64,000 nt of DNA from Flavihumibacter solisilvae. GTDB lineage: Bacteria; Bacteroidota; Bacteroidia; Chitinophagales; Chitinophagaceae. The position numbers and the translations under genes were made by a program. The notes under the pieces were generated by a model. It was not told the DNA's origin. It made no database searches and was given only the letters and a program-made list of their open reading frames with translations. The stretch lies in contig NZ_JSVC01000002.1 of assembly GCF_000814475.1 (NCBI RefSeq), positions 1 through 64,000 of the forward strand, written 5' to 3'. Numbering within the stretch: the first letter of the stretch is position 1; each line of letters opens with the position of its first letter. Of the stretch, positions 9,341 to 18,046 are shown one piece after another.

Positions 9341-9991
9341 TCACCCTGGAATCCGCGCAATATATTTTTCAATCTGCTTGATCTGGTCAACGATCTGCGG
9401 AGTGGTTGGTTTGAGGGCCTTAGCCTTGCGGAAAAAATCCTTTGCTGCCCGGAATTCGCGCTTCGTCATCATGATGCTGCACATCTGCAGGTAGGCAGCT
9501 GCTTCATTTTCCTTATCGGGAAGTCCTTTGCGGAGGGCCGAGCGTATATAGTTTTCTGCGCCTTTCAGGTCGCTCTTTTGCATTGCGATCATTCCCATCT
9601 GCAGCAGGCTGGCGCCTTCAGCTTCTTTCATCGGCATGCCCAGGTCGAGACCTTTTTTCATCATCTTTTCCGCTCCGTCGAAATCCTGTTTCATCATGGC
9701 GATATTCCCCCTCAACGTATAATACACCGACCTGATTGGCTTATAAAGGAGGTTAGGATACTTAACCTGGTTAAGTACTTTCTCAGCCCCTTCCATATCA
9801 CCGGATTCCATATACTCCTGGATGAGGCGCATGGGACCGAAGAAGAAATGACCGAAGATCAGGATAACGCCGATAAGGTAGGGAAGGAACGCAGGCCAAA
9901 ACCCACCGTAAATATTGGTTAGGATGGCGATTGCCAGGAAAGCGATTCCCAGTGGCAGCCTGTATTTGATAATGAGATTGTAAAACTTCAT
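9341..9991 (-). CDS. Membrane-anchored tetratricopeptide-repeat protein
   Basis: This 216-residue protein has an N-terminal hydrophobic region (two short membrane segments within about residues 1-45) followed by TPR-like helical repeats, for example the AEKMMKKGLDLGMPMKEAEGA and AENYIRSALRKGLPDKENEA units. Such proteins act as scaffolds at the inner membrane; the partner is unknown. I start it at the ATG at 9989-9991 (MKFYNL). The frame continues upstream to 10042, but a -7 box at 10009-10016 lies inside that extension, and the extension would overlap the neighbouring VOC gene. Confidence 0.82.
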   Translation of the reverse strand: MKFYNLIIKYRLPLGIAFLAIAILTNIYGGFWPAFLPYLIGVILIFGHFFFGPMRLIQEYMESGDMEGAEKVLNQVKYPNLLYKPIRSVYYTLRGNIAMMKQDFDGAEKMMKKGLDLGMPMKEAEGASLLQMGMIAMQKSDLKGAENYIRSALRKGLPDKENEAAAYLQMCSIMMTKREFRAAKDFFRKAKALKPTTPQIVDQIKQIEKYIARIPG

Positions 9992-10008
9992 AGTTCTGAA
10001 ATGGACCG

Positions 10009-10016
10009 CAAAGATA
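10009..10016 (-). promoter_or_regulatory. -7 box TATCTTTG for the TPR gene
   Basis: TATCTTTG on the minus strand matches TAnnTTTG and lies 17 bases before the ATG at 9991. It supports the shorter start. No good -33 element is visible. Confidence 0.5.
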
Positions 10017-10028
10017 GGTGGATTAGGT

Positions 10029-10514
10029 TCAGTGGTCATCATTTACTTCAATCCAGTAACCATCCGGATCGCGGAACCAGATCTGGCGAATGCCGTCAAC
10101 CCTTTTGGTGATTCCGCCGGAAGTACCTGCCCAGTCTTCAAAGGCAATTTGTTTGTCTTTTAGCTTGCTTATCAGGTCATCGAATTTGCTTGTGCTGAAG
10201 CAGAGATGGGTGTTTTTAGTGGGTACAGGTTCATCCACGCGCCCTGCTATCAGGTGCAGGTGCGCCTTGTCGCCGATGCTGAACCAGGTATGTTTCCCGT
10301 CTTTGAAAGGCTCGGGAATGGTTTTCAATCCAATGATGTTCTGGTAGAAGGATGTGCTGGCATTTAAGTCAGCCACGTAAAGCGCCAGGTGGTTGATCCG
10401 GATGGTGGTTGCCGGCTCGCTGGCTGAGGTCTTGTTCATCTCTGATTTTTTTTGGGCCTGGGACTGGAGGGATATCAGGGCCAGAACCGCCAGGAATATG
10501 CTGATTTTTTTCAT
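10029..10514 (-). CDS. Exported VOC family protein
   Basis: This 161-residue protein has a signal peptide (MKKISIFLAVLALISLQSQA) and one glyoxalase/bleomycin-resistance-type VOC domain. The fold is seen in IRINHLALYVADL, HLHLIAGRVDEPVP and the closing WFRDPDGYWIEV, whose glutamate is a usual metal ligand. Most VOC proteins are cytoplasmic, so the signal peptide is a point of interest; it would act in the periplasm. The substrate is unknown. The gene lies divergent from the tRNA. Confidence 0.85.
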   Translation of the reverse strand: MKKISIFLAVLALISLQSQAQKKSEMNKTSASEPATTIRINHLALYVADLNASTSFYQNIIGLKTIPEPFKDGKHTWFSIGDKAHLHLIAGRVDEPVPTKNTHLCFSTSKFDDLISKLKDKQIAFEDWAGTSGGITKRVDGIRQIWFRDPDGYWIEVNDDH

Positions 10515-10584
10515 ATGAGTATAATCTGGAGCGTTAAGCTAGCGATTTCCACGGAATAGCTGCGGACGGAATGTGATAATCCAT

Positions 10585-10592
10585 TATTTTTG
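10585..10592 (+). promoter_or_regulatory. -7 box TATTTTTG upstream of tRNA-Arg
   Basis: TATTTTTG matches the TAnnTTTG consensus and lies 22 bases before the tRNA 5' end, the right place for a short precursor. A -33 element is not obvious. Confidence 0.5.
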
Positions 10593-10614
10593 CAACCCGG
10601 AATTCAGATTCCAT

Positions 10615-10686
10615 GGCCCTGTAGTTCAATGGATAGAATAGAAGTTTCCTAAACTTTAGATACAGGTTCGATTCCTGTCGGGGCTA
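10615..10686 (+). tRNA. tRNA-Arg (anticodon CCU)
   Basis: The cloverleaf can be drawn fully: acceptor 10615-10621 with 10679-10685 (two G-U pairs), D-stem 10624-10627 with 10636-10639, anticodon stem 10641-10645 with 10653-10657 and loop TTCCTAA, and T-stem ACAGG/CCTGT around TTCGATT. The anticodon is CCT (10648-10650), reading AGG. CCA is not encoded. A strong terminator follows. Confidence 0.95.
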
Positions 10687-10690
10687 CTTC

Positions 10691-10727
10691 AAAACCCCTG
10701 AGGAGCAATTGCGACCTCAGGGGTTTT
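10691..10727 (+). terminator. Rho-independent terminator after tRNA-Arg
   Basis: AAAACCCCTGAGG (10691-10703) pairs with CCTCAGGGGTTTT (10715-10727), a 13-bp stem with an 11-base loop, followed by more T residues. Confidence 0.92.
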
Positions 10728-10988
10728 TTCGTTTTAAGACAAGCAGAATATTGTCGTTCATGTATATAAGGAATTTGTCGTTCATGCAAATTTCACTACT
10801 GATTCTCCGTTAAATCACTAGTGCAGGCACTACTCTTTTACTACTCTTTCTCCAGTGTTTTACGGTCCCGGGATGTGCATTCACAGGTTTATCTAAGCTT
10901 CTTCTTAGGTTCATGAAAGGTTCTTCCACTAGTTGGCATTTTGTAGTAGATTTCCACTTTGAACCGTAGTCTAATTCAAACCTTACCA
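10728..10988. repeat. Repeat-containing intergenic region next to tRNA-Arg
   Basis: No gene is supported in this stretch. It contains two perfect copies of TTGTCGTTCATG (10751-10762 and 10775-10786, 24 bases apart) and two copies of ACTACTCTTT in tandem (10829-10838 and 10840-10849). Position beside a tRNA 3' end and short direct repeats suggest an old integration site, but no integrase gene is present. Confidence 0.45.
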
Positions 10989-12185
10989 ATGAAAACTTTC
11001 AAATCGGGCCTTGCCTTACTGGCTGGCTTACTTCTCCTTGCAGGTTGTAAAAAAGAGGACGCTGTACCCAACAACAGTAAAATCATCAACTGGAAATTTT
11101 TGAGTGGAGGTGATGAGTATGAGCCGGGACAACAAATCATAAAGTCCCCGGACGGCGGATTTATGGTTGTGTCTAACCCCGGCCTTAATGTAGCGAAAAC
11201 GTTCATATATAAGTTTACATCAACCGGACAACTGGCCTGGCAAAGAAAATACGATGGCGATGGTGACAGAGCCGCAAAAGATCTGATAGCGCTTAGGGAT
11301 GGTGGATATATTGTTGTGGGAGGATCGAGCAGCCCGATAAATGAATTTAAGTCAAATATGGACCTGTGGGTGTTCAAAATCAACGCTGAAGGTGATGTTT
11401 TATGGGAAAAGAAATATGGTGGTCTGAAAACTGAACACGCTGTAGCAATTGTAGAAGGAAATGACGGAGGGTTCCTGGTATTGGGTAATATCGAAAACAC
11501 AGATCGCGACCTGGATCCGTGGTTATTGAAGATCGATGAAAATGGAAACCAGCTTTGGGAAAAGTCATTTAGAAACACAGATTATGACTATGCTACAGCC
11601 ATTACCAAATGCAGGGATGGATACTTTTTTTCAACCGAAAAAGAAAACAATCTTTTGGATGCAGCCAGGTTAGTCAAAGTTGACAACCAGGGTAATCTCG
11701 TTTATGAAAAAATTTTTGATGGGGAAGGTCGGGATTCTTTCCAATCACTGATCGCAACCGATGACAATGGGGTTATCCTGGCTGGTAATATCAGCGGAAG
11801 AGGAGAAGGCGCATCAATTTATGGCACTGATAATCCCTGGTTGGTTAAGCTTAACGCAAATGGAGAATTGGAGTGGCAAAAGATTATTTCAGGTATAGGC
11901 GGTTTTAATACGATCGTTCGAACCCCTGGTGGTTATGTTATAGGAGGAGCAATCAGAAGTAAAGACACCCAATTTAATGGCTGGATTCAAGAGATTGATG
12001 AATCGGGTAGAAAACAATGGGAAATAGTTCTTGGCGGAAGTAAGGATGATGCAGTAAATTCCCTGGTCGTTGAAGACAGCAAAAAAATCACTTTCCTCGG
12101 CAGCACCAGCAGTATTGATGGTGATATTGGCCAGGCAATCGAGGGAAGTTACGCTCTGTGGATAATGCAGGTACAACCGAAATAA
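10989..12185 (+). CDS. Repeat-rich (beta-propeller-like) lipoprotein
   Basis: This 398-residue protein starts with a lipoprotein signal (LLLLAGC, Cys about 18) and then repeats a unit of about 50 residues whose hallmarks are DGGYIVVG, a WxxKxN/DxxG segment and LxWEKxxGG. At least five copies can be seen. The pattern suggests a beta-propeller on the cell surface or in the periplasm. Function is unknown. The frame opens at a TTG at 10959, but the ATG at 10989 begins the signal peptide. The base composition is more A/T-rich than neighbouring genes by eye, and with the flanking repeats this hints at later acquisition. Confidence 0.75.
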   Translation: MKTFKSGLALLAGLLLLAGCKKEDAVPNNSKIINWKFLSGGDEYEPGQQIIKSPDGGFMVVSNPGLNVAKTFIYKFTSTGQLAWQRKYDGDGDRAAKDLIALRDGGYIVVGGSSSPINEFKSNMDLWVFKINAEGDVLWEKKYGGLKTEHAVAIVEGNDGGFLVLGNIENTDRDLDPWLLKIDENGNQLWEKSFRNTDYDYATAITKCRDGYFFSTEKENNLLDAARLVKVDNQGNLVYEKIFDGEGRDSFQSLIATDDNGVILAGNISGRGEGASIYGTDNPWLVKLNANGELEWQKIISGIGGFNTIVRTPGGYVIGGAIRSKDTQFNGWIQEIDESGRKQWEIVLGGSKDDAVNSLVVEDSKKITFLGSTSSIDGDIGQAIEGSYALWIMQVQPK

Positions 12186-12211
12186 TAAATGCCAGCGGTA
12201 TGTGATTGCAG

Positions 12212-12721
12212 TTAAGCTATTCTAAAGTCCCCGTCAACACCATCATCTGTCATTTTACCCCGTATAGCACCTACCGCAATCTTAATTGACTGCACCATTT
12301 TATTGTTTTTCGTATCCCAGTAGTGGCCCTCTTCCGGAGTCACTTTTATTAATGTAACATTGGGATCTTCTGCGCCGCCGGGAAACCAGGTTGTCAGGAA
12401 TACGTTCCAGAGCTCCTTTGCTTTGGCCGTGTCCCTGACTATTTCCGCCCGGCCATAAACAGAAAGATATTCTGAGCCAGGTCTGTTCGAATAGATCAGT
12501 TGTACCCGGTTGTCGCTCGCGATTTCGGCATTCTTGCTACTGTCGGCGGGGCTGAAAAACCAAAAAGTTCCATCCTCTTCAATCGTCTGCGTTGCCATCG
12601 GTCTTGTGTTGAATGGCGTTTGACCGAGACTGGTGCATAACATACATAATTTCGCTTCTTCAGCCAGCTCTTTCACTTTATCGACCGCTGCCTGATCCGA
12701 AAGGTTTTTAGTAGTTCCCAT
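12212..12721 (-). CDS. Pyridoxamine 5'-phosphate oxidase family protein (general stress protein 26-like)
   Basis: This 169-residue cytoplasmic protein has the split-barrel flavin-binding fold. Typical segments are PMATQTIEEDGTFWFFSPADSSK, VQLIYSNRPGSEYLSVYGRAEIV, and the C-terminal VTPEEGHYWDTKNNKMVQ. Relatives bind FMN, FAD, F420 or haem; a role in stress or detoxification is usual but not shown. I start at the ATG at 12721; an in-frame ATG at 12745 would add eight residues. It is divergent from the sigma-factor gene and probably not part of the PUL. Confidence 0.88.
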   Translation of the reverse strand: MGTTKNLSDQAAVDKVKELAEEAKLCMLCTSLGQTPFNTRPMATQTIEEDGTFWFFSPADSSKNAEIASDNRVQLIYSNRPGSEYLSVYGRAEIVRDTAKAKELWNVFLTTWFPGGAEDPNVTLIKVTPEEGHYWDTKNNKMVQSIKIAVGAIRGKMTDDGVDGDFRIA

Positions 12722-12965
12722 AAAATCTTTTTTATATTCAATCATGTAACTTTTATGCCCGGCCGATTTGTTTAAGTACTAGCGCTTTTATACAGCGCTG
12801 ACTGTTAGACAATTGTCGAAGTTGGTCCTGTATAGTGTGAAATTGTTTCCCCTGTTTGCTTAGCTCTGGCCGCCATTGTCCATGCCCCAGCAAACCGCTG
12901 GTAAATGGGACAACTTTCCGGGAGTATGAATAAATTTTCCAAAAAATCCCCATATTTACAGGATT

Positions 12966-13595
12966 GTGCCCGACCAACGAGACGAAATGCTGCAGCACTG
13001 GCAACAACAAGTTGCCTTAGGTAATGAAGAAGCCTTCAATGCCCTCTTTCGGCATTTTTATCTCAACCTGGTCAACTTTGCTGTCGATATTATCAAGGTG
13101 CGCCCCGCTGCCGAAGAAATTGTTTCCGATGTCTTTGTAAAGCTCTGGCAGAAAAGACAGGAGATCGGACAGATCGAAAAACTTCGGGTATTCCTTTTCG
13201 TTGCTGTGAAGAACCAGTGCTATAATTATCGCCGTGACAATTCGATGTGGAATGTGACGGTCAGCACTGACAATGTTGCCAGTCTCTCCTGCAACTATGA
13301 TCCTGAAAGTGAACTGGCATATCGTGAACTTCAGTTCCTGCTGCACAAGGCAGTGGAACAACTGCCTGACCAATGCAAGCAGGTGTTCAAAATGGTGAAG
13401 GAAGACGGCCTCAAATTCAAAGAAGTGGCCGAGATCCTGCAGATCTCCCCACGCACAGTGGAAACCCAACTTTACCGCGCCCTCAAAAAGATCCGCAAGG
13501 TGATCGAGGAGCAATCCGGGCAGCGACAGACATCATCCGACCTGCCAAAAACCCTTCTTGGAGTGGCGGTTTCAGCCTGGATCTTCTGTTCCTGA
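12966..13595 (+). CDS. ECF RNA polymerase sigma-70 factor of the PUL
   Basis: This 209-residue protein is an ECF sigma factor of the Bacteroides expansion type. Region 2 is seen as AFNALFRHFYLNLVNFA to VFVKLWQKR, and region 4 as LQISPRTVETQLYRALKKIRKV. It lacks anti-sigma or extra domains. A GTG at 12966 gives the full length; the ATG at 12987 (MLQHWQQQ) would also be reasonable. The FecR gene follows after 87 bases and SusC after that, so this factor most likely drives the mannan locus when released by FecR. Confidence 0.93.
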   Translation: MPDQRDEMLQHWQQQVALGNEEAFNALFRHFYLNLVNFAVDIIKVRPAAEEIVSDVFVKLWQKRQEIGQIEKLRVFLFVAVKNQCYNYRRDNSMWNVTVSTDNVASLSCNYDPESELAYRELQFLLHKAVEQLPDQCKQVFKMVKEDGLKFKEVAEILQISPRTVETQLYRALKKIRKVIEEQSGQRQTSSDLPKTLLGVAVSAWIFCS

Positions 13596-13682
13596 AATAT
13601 TTTTTTCATCCCTGTAAGTAGTTTCCGCCAAAACGGTGTCCCTATTGGCAGTACGCACATTTTTCACGATTGCCACCAATAA

Positions 13683-14678
13683 ATGGATAAGGACAAATTT
13701 CTCCTGCTTGCTACAAAAGTGCTCTCGGGGAGTGCCTCACCCGAAGAGGAAATGCACCTTGAGCAGCTGTTATCGGACCCGCAACTTCGTAATCTCTACG
13801 ATCAGTTCGTTCAATACTGGCAACCCTCACAACAAAGGCCTACCGATCTTGAACAGGCACTTGCCCATACCTGGGAGAAAATCGGTGCCGGGGAGTCAGA
13901 TTCGAATACGGAGTCAAAAGTCCCTGTCAGAAGGCTTCCCATTTTCAAGAAAATCATCGCGGCTGCCGCAATTGTACTTGTACTGGTAATGGCTTTCTGG
14001 ATCTACCAAAGTTCACCGGCTACTATAAATTACCGTGTTGCACATAATGCGAATGGCGTCCGTTCAACCATTGTCCTGCCCGACGGCAGTAAAGTATGGC
14101 TTGGAGCCGACAGTCGCCTCAAGTACCCGGAATTATTTACGCAGGATAACCGTACTCTTGAACTCGATGGCGAGGCCTTTTTTGAAGTTGTAAAGAACCC
14201 GGAAAAGCCTTTTATCATCAACATGAAAGATGGTGCAATCCGGGTATTGGGTACGTCATTTAATGTCAAAGCATACTCCGCCGACGGGGTGATCGTAACA
14301 TCAGTGGCAACAGGAAAAGTTGCCTTCGTTCCATCCATCAGGTCAGGCGCCGATTCTGTTTTTCTAACTCCGGGCAGAAAAGCAAGTTACCGCACGGCCA
14401 ACGGTGCCCTTACGGTATCTGAGACCGATGCATCAAATGACCGGGCATGGATCGATGGTGTGCTCAATTTCGAATCGGAAACACTTTCCGACATCGCCCG
14501 CACCCTTTCGCGATACTATGGAAAACAAATTGTTTTCCGCGACAACAAGGCTAAGCAATTCCGATATACAGGTAAGTTCAGTAACAGTTCCGCGGCTGAG
14601 ATCCTGCGCTACCTGGGCAAAACCAAACCCTTCTCTTTTAAAGAAACTGAAGACTCCATCTATTTATTCACCAACTAA
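13683..14678 (+). CDS. FecR family anti-sigma factor
   Basis: This 331-residue inner-membrane protein has a cytoplasmic N-terminal anti-sigma region (about 1-80), a single membrane segment (IIAAAAIVLVLVMAFWIY, about 86-105), the FecR domain (NGVRSTIVLPDGSKVWLGADSRLKYP to VLGTSFNVKAY) and a C-terminal DUF4974/secretin-like domain (LSDIARTLSRYYGKQIVF). It holds the upstream sigma factor inactive until the STN domain of SusC signals substrate binding. The SusC ATG lies 14 bases after its stop. Confidence 0.95.
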   Translation: MDKDKFLLLATKVLSGSASPEEEMHLEQLLSDPQLRNLYDQFVQYWQPSQQRPTDLEQALAHTWEKIGAGESDSNTESKVPVRRLPIFKKIIAAAAIVLVLVMAFWIYQSSPATINYRVAHNANGVRSTIVLPDGSKVWLGADSRLKYPELFTQDNRTLELDGEAFFEVVKNPEKPFIINMKDGAIRVLGTSFNVKAYSADGVIVTSVATGKVAFVPSIRSGADSVFLTPGRKASYRTANGALTVSETDASNDRAWIDGVLNFESETLSDIARTLSRYYGKQIVFRDNKAKQFRYTGKFSNSSAAEILRYLGKTKPFSFKETEDSIYLFTN

Positions 14679-14692
14679 CAAGCTTGCTGCAA

Positions 14693-17600
14693 ATGAATGC
14701 AAAAAACCGACTATTGTCACTGGTTATGGCACTGCTGTGTTGTACAGCCTATGCACTTGCCGGATCACCAGGTCCGAAAAGTGAGCAGGAGAAAAAAGTG
14801 AGTGTGGTATGCAGATCAAAAAACCTGAAATGGGTCATCAACCAGCTCGAAAAACAAACCGGGCTCCTGTTCGTGTATTCGAACGATATGCTGGACCCTG
14901 ATAAAAAGATTTCCGTTCAGCTGCGAAATGCAGATCTCAGCTATGCACTCGAACAAATCTTCACACCACTCCGCATCGATTACGAACTGGCTGGAAAGAA
15001 TGTACTCCTGAAAGTGCATGCCGGTGACCGGCTGGTAAACATCTCTACCGCTGTTTTTCATGCCGCTGATGTAGAGATCCAGGGCCAGGTGCTTGACGAA
15101 CAAAAGAACCCTATTGCTGGTGCTACTGTATTGTTGAAAGGAACCAACAGTATCACCACTACGAACAGCGATGGCCGGTTCGTCCTTCATGTTCCTGAAG
15201 CTAAAGGCACTTTAATCATCAGTTTTGTTGGCTACCGCTCGCAGGAAGTGGCCATTACCAGCAGCAACATGATCGTTAACCTTGCACAAGGTGATAACAA
15301 CCTTGGTGAAGTTGTCGTGGTAGGTTATGGTACACAGCGCCGCGTAAGTGTTACAGGAGCCGTTGACCAGGTAAGGTCCGCTTCGCTGGAAGGTCGTCCC
15401 AGTGTAAACCTCACCCAAAGCCTGCAGGGACTGTCTCCCAACCTGATCATACAGCAAACGAATTCAGAACCCGGCGCCGGAATCAACATCAACATCCGAG
15501 GCGTAAGTACACTGGGTAATAACGGTCCGCTCGTAGTTATCGACGGAATTGCAGGCGGTGATATGAACCTGCTCAACCCCGCCGATATCGATAATATTTC
15601 CGTGCTGAAAGATGCGGGTAGTGCTGCCATTTATGGTTCACGTTCTGCAAATGGCGTAATCCTTATCACTACCAAAAAAGGTAAGAAGAATGCGCGGCCT
15701 ATTGTGACGTACAACGGCATGGCTGGTATTCAGCAGCCGAAGATCTGGTATAAGCCGGTTGAGAGTTTTGAGAACGCCATCCTCCGTAATCAGAGCAATG
15801 TGAATGCAGGTCTCCCGCCTATCTATACTCCTGACCAGATCCAGGCTTATAAGGACAGTGGCAGTGAACCCTGGTTCCTCGATGAGATCCTTCAACCTGC
15901 CATGCAACAGCAACATAACCTCAGCGTGTCCGGTGGTAACGATAAGACTACCTATCTTATTTCCGGTGCTTTTGTCAACCAGGGCAGTAACCTGGTAGGT
16001 CCTTCGTATGGACTTACCCGGTATAACCTCCGCCTTAATCTCACAACCGAGGTAGGCAGGCTTAAACTTACCGGTACCATGGCCTATGCCCGCAACCAGA
16101 TCAAGGATCATTCTTCATCAACTTCCACCCTTATTGTTGATGCGGGCCGCGTACCGACATATTACAAATTGAAAGACGAGCAGGGCCGTTATCTCACCAA
16201 CGACGTACTTGCTGAATATAATCCCCTCGGCATTCTTGAAAAAGGGGGTTCACGCCGCTATAATGACGATAATTTATTCACCAATGTTACCGGTGAGCTG
16301 ATGCTGATCAAGGGCCTCAAACTGAAAGGTTCTATCGGCGGCACAATTGCCAATAATCACATGTTCGAGCACCGCAGGCAGGTGGATTATTTCCCGAAAG
16401 GATCATACGGCCTCGATCGCAATGCCAATGATCGTAATTACAAGGACCTCTTCCTGAACACACAGGTAATGCTCGACTATGCAAAATCCTTAGGCAACCA
16501 CAACATTACAGCGCTAGTAGGTTTTGCCAATGAATCATTTTCAAGCACAACTACAGAAGTGCGCAAGAAATACGTGGATAATGACCTCGGTACTCCAACC
16601 ACCGGAACGATCATCGACCCGGGAACCTACAACAGCGTGAATGGTTCCAACGAGACCAGTCTTAATTCTGTGTTCGGTCGTGCAGGTTATAACTTCAACG
16701 ATAAGTATTTTGCCGAATTCAACTTCCGCTTCGACGGCTCTTCGAAGTTCGCGAAAGACCTGCGCTGGGGTTTCTTTCCCTCTGTTTCTGCAGGATGGCG
16801 CCTCACGGAAGAAGCGTTCATGGAGAATTATTTAAGTAGGATTGGAAGCCTGAAACTGCGTGCATCCTACGGTATACTGGGTAACCAGAACGTAGGCAAC
16901 TACCAGTACCAGACGACTTATTCCAATTACAATAACGCGTATGGTTTCAACAACCAGCCGGTGTCGGGAACAAGCTTCACATTTGCCAATCCTGACCTGC
17001 AGTGGGAACGTGCGGCTACCTTCAACGCGGGTGTTGATGCGACTTTTCTCAGGAATAACCTGCTGGTGTCTTTTGATTACTTCAACAAGCTCACCAGCGA
17101 TATCCTGATCCGTCCCGCAGTGCCTGGTCTATATGGAGGTACCGTGGCAGATTTCAACGCTGGTAAAGTACGAAACACCGGATGGGAAGTAAATGCATCC
17201 TACCGCATTCCCGGCAAACGCTTCAACCATACTGTTGGCTTCAACATAGCCGATACTAAAAATGAAGTGATCTATTTTGAAGGTAAAGAGCAACGTACCG
17301 GTGCAGATGAAATGGAAGTGATCCTCCGAGAAGGACTGCCATACAATGCTTATATCGGTTACCGTACCGATGGTTATTTCCAAAACCTCGATGACATCCT
17401 GAACGGACCGACGCCAACAGGCATCCAGGTTTCACCGGGCGATATCCGTTACGTAGACCGCAACAAGGACAACATCATTGATGACCAGGATAAATTCGTT
17501 CTCGGCCATCCCTTTCCGCGATATACTTTCGGATTCAACTACGGCCTCACCTGGAAGAACCTCGATTTCTCTCTCTTCATCCAGGGAGTAGGAAAAAGGG

Positions 17601-18037
17601 ATATGTTCCTGCGTGGCGAGCTCGTTGAACCATTCCACTTCAACTACTCCCAGGTAATGTACCAGCACCAGCTCGATTACTGGACGCCTGTAAACCCTGA
17701 TGCCCGTTATCCGCGTCTTGCTCCTGCCGGAAGTGCATCCAATACTAATAACTACCGCCGTGGGTCGGATCTCTACCTGTTCAATGCTGCTTATGCGCGA
17801 CTGAAAAATATCCAGCTCGGGTATTCACTCCCGCAACACTGGATCAGCAAAGCCTCATTGCAGAAAGCAAGGATCTACTTTGTGGGACAGAACCTCCTCA
17901 CTGTTTCGGGTGTATCGTTCGTTGACCCGGAATTATCCGAATTCAACAACAGCATGAAGAACAACGGAGCCAACAGTGGACGCGCATACCCAACACCGGT
18001 ATATTTTGGATTCGGATTAGATATCACCTTCAAATAA
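14693..18037 (+). CDS. SusC/RagA-type TonB-linked outer membrane protein with STN domain
   Basis: This 1114-residue outer-membrane transporter imports glycan fragments with its SusD partner. After the signal peptide comes an STN domain (about 30-100: LKWVINQLEKQTGLLFVYS, then ISVQLRNADLSYALEQIF), which talks to FecR. A carboxypeptidase-D-like domain follows (IQGQVLDEQKNPIAGATVLL). Next are the plug with VVVGYGTQRR, the SusC signature around NIRGVSTLGNNGPLVVIDG, and a 22-strand barrel. The C-terminus ends in an aromatic-rich strand (FGFGLDITFK). The ATG at 14693 is preferred to a TTG at 14684. SusD follows immediately. Confidence 0.97.
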   Translation: MNAKNRLLSLVMALLCCTAYALAGSPGPKSEQEKKVSVVCRSKNLKWVINQLEKQTGLLFVYSNDMLDPDKKISVQLRNADLSYALEQIFTPLRIDYELAGKNVLLKVHAGDRLVNISTAVFHAADVEIQGQVLDEQKNPIAGATVLLKGTNSITTTNSDGRFVLHVPEAKGTLIISFVGYRSQEVAITSSNMIVNLAQGDNNLGEVVVVGYGTQRRVSVTGAVDQVRSASLEGRPSVNLTQSLQGLSPNLIIQQTNSEPGAGININIRGVSTLGNNGPLVVIDGIAGGDMNLLNPADIDNISVLKDAGSAAIYGSRSANGVILITTKKGKKNARPIVTYNGMAGIQQPKIWYKPVESFENAILRNQSNVNAGLPPIYTPDQIQAYKDSGSEPWFLDEILQPAMQQQHNLSVSGGNDKTTYLISGAFVNQGSNLVGPSYGLTRYNLRLNLTTEVGRLKLTGTMAYARNQIKDHSSSTSTLIVDAGRVPTYYKLKDEQGRYLTNDVLAEYNPLGILEKGGSRRYNDDNLFTNVTGELMLIKGLKLKGSIGGTIANNHMFEHRRQVDYFPKGSYGLDRNANDRNYKDLFLNTQVMLDYAKSLGNHNITALVGFANESFSSTTTEVRKKYVDNDLGTPTTGTIIDPGTYNSVNGSNETSLNSVFGRAGYNFNDKYFAEFNFRFDGSSKFAKDLRWGFFPSVSAGWRLTEEAFMENYLSRIGSLKLRASYGILGNQNVGNYQYQTTYSNYNNAYGFNNQPVSGTSFTFANPDLQWERAATFNAGVDATFLRNNLLVSFDYFNKLTSDILIRPAVPGLYGGTVADFNAGKVRNTGWEVNASYRIPGKRFNHTVGFNIADTKNEVIYFEGKEQRTGADEMEVILREGLPYNAYIGYRTDGYFQNLDDILNGPTPTGIQVSPGDIRYVDRNKDNIIDDQDKFVLGHPFPRYTFGFNYGLTWKNLDFSLFIQGVGKRDMFLRGELVEPFHFNYSQVMYQHQLDYWTPVNPDARYPRLAPAGSASNTNNYRRGSDLYLFNAAYARLKNIQLGYSLPQHWISKASLQKARIYFVGQNLLTVSGVSFVDPELSEFNNSMKNNGANSGRAYPTPVYFGFGLDITFK

Positions 18038-18046
18038 TTGCCTGCC

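Noticed and set aside
10976-11578. A 200-codon open frame on the minus strand
   Set aside because: It is antisense to the repeat-rich lipoprotein, whose regular repeats and lipobox clearly mark the plus strand as coding.
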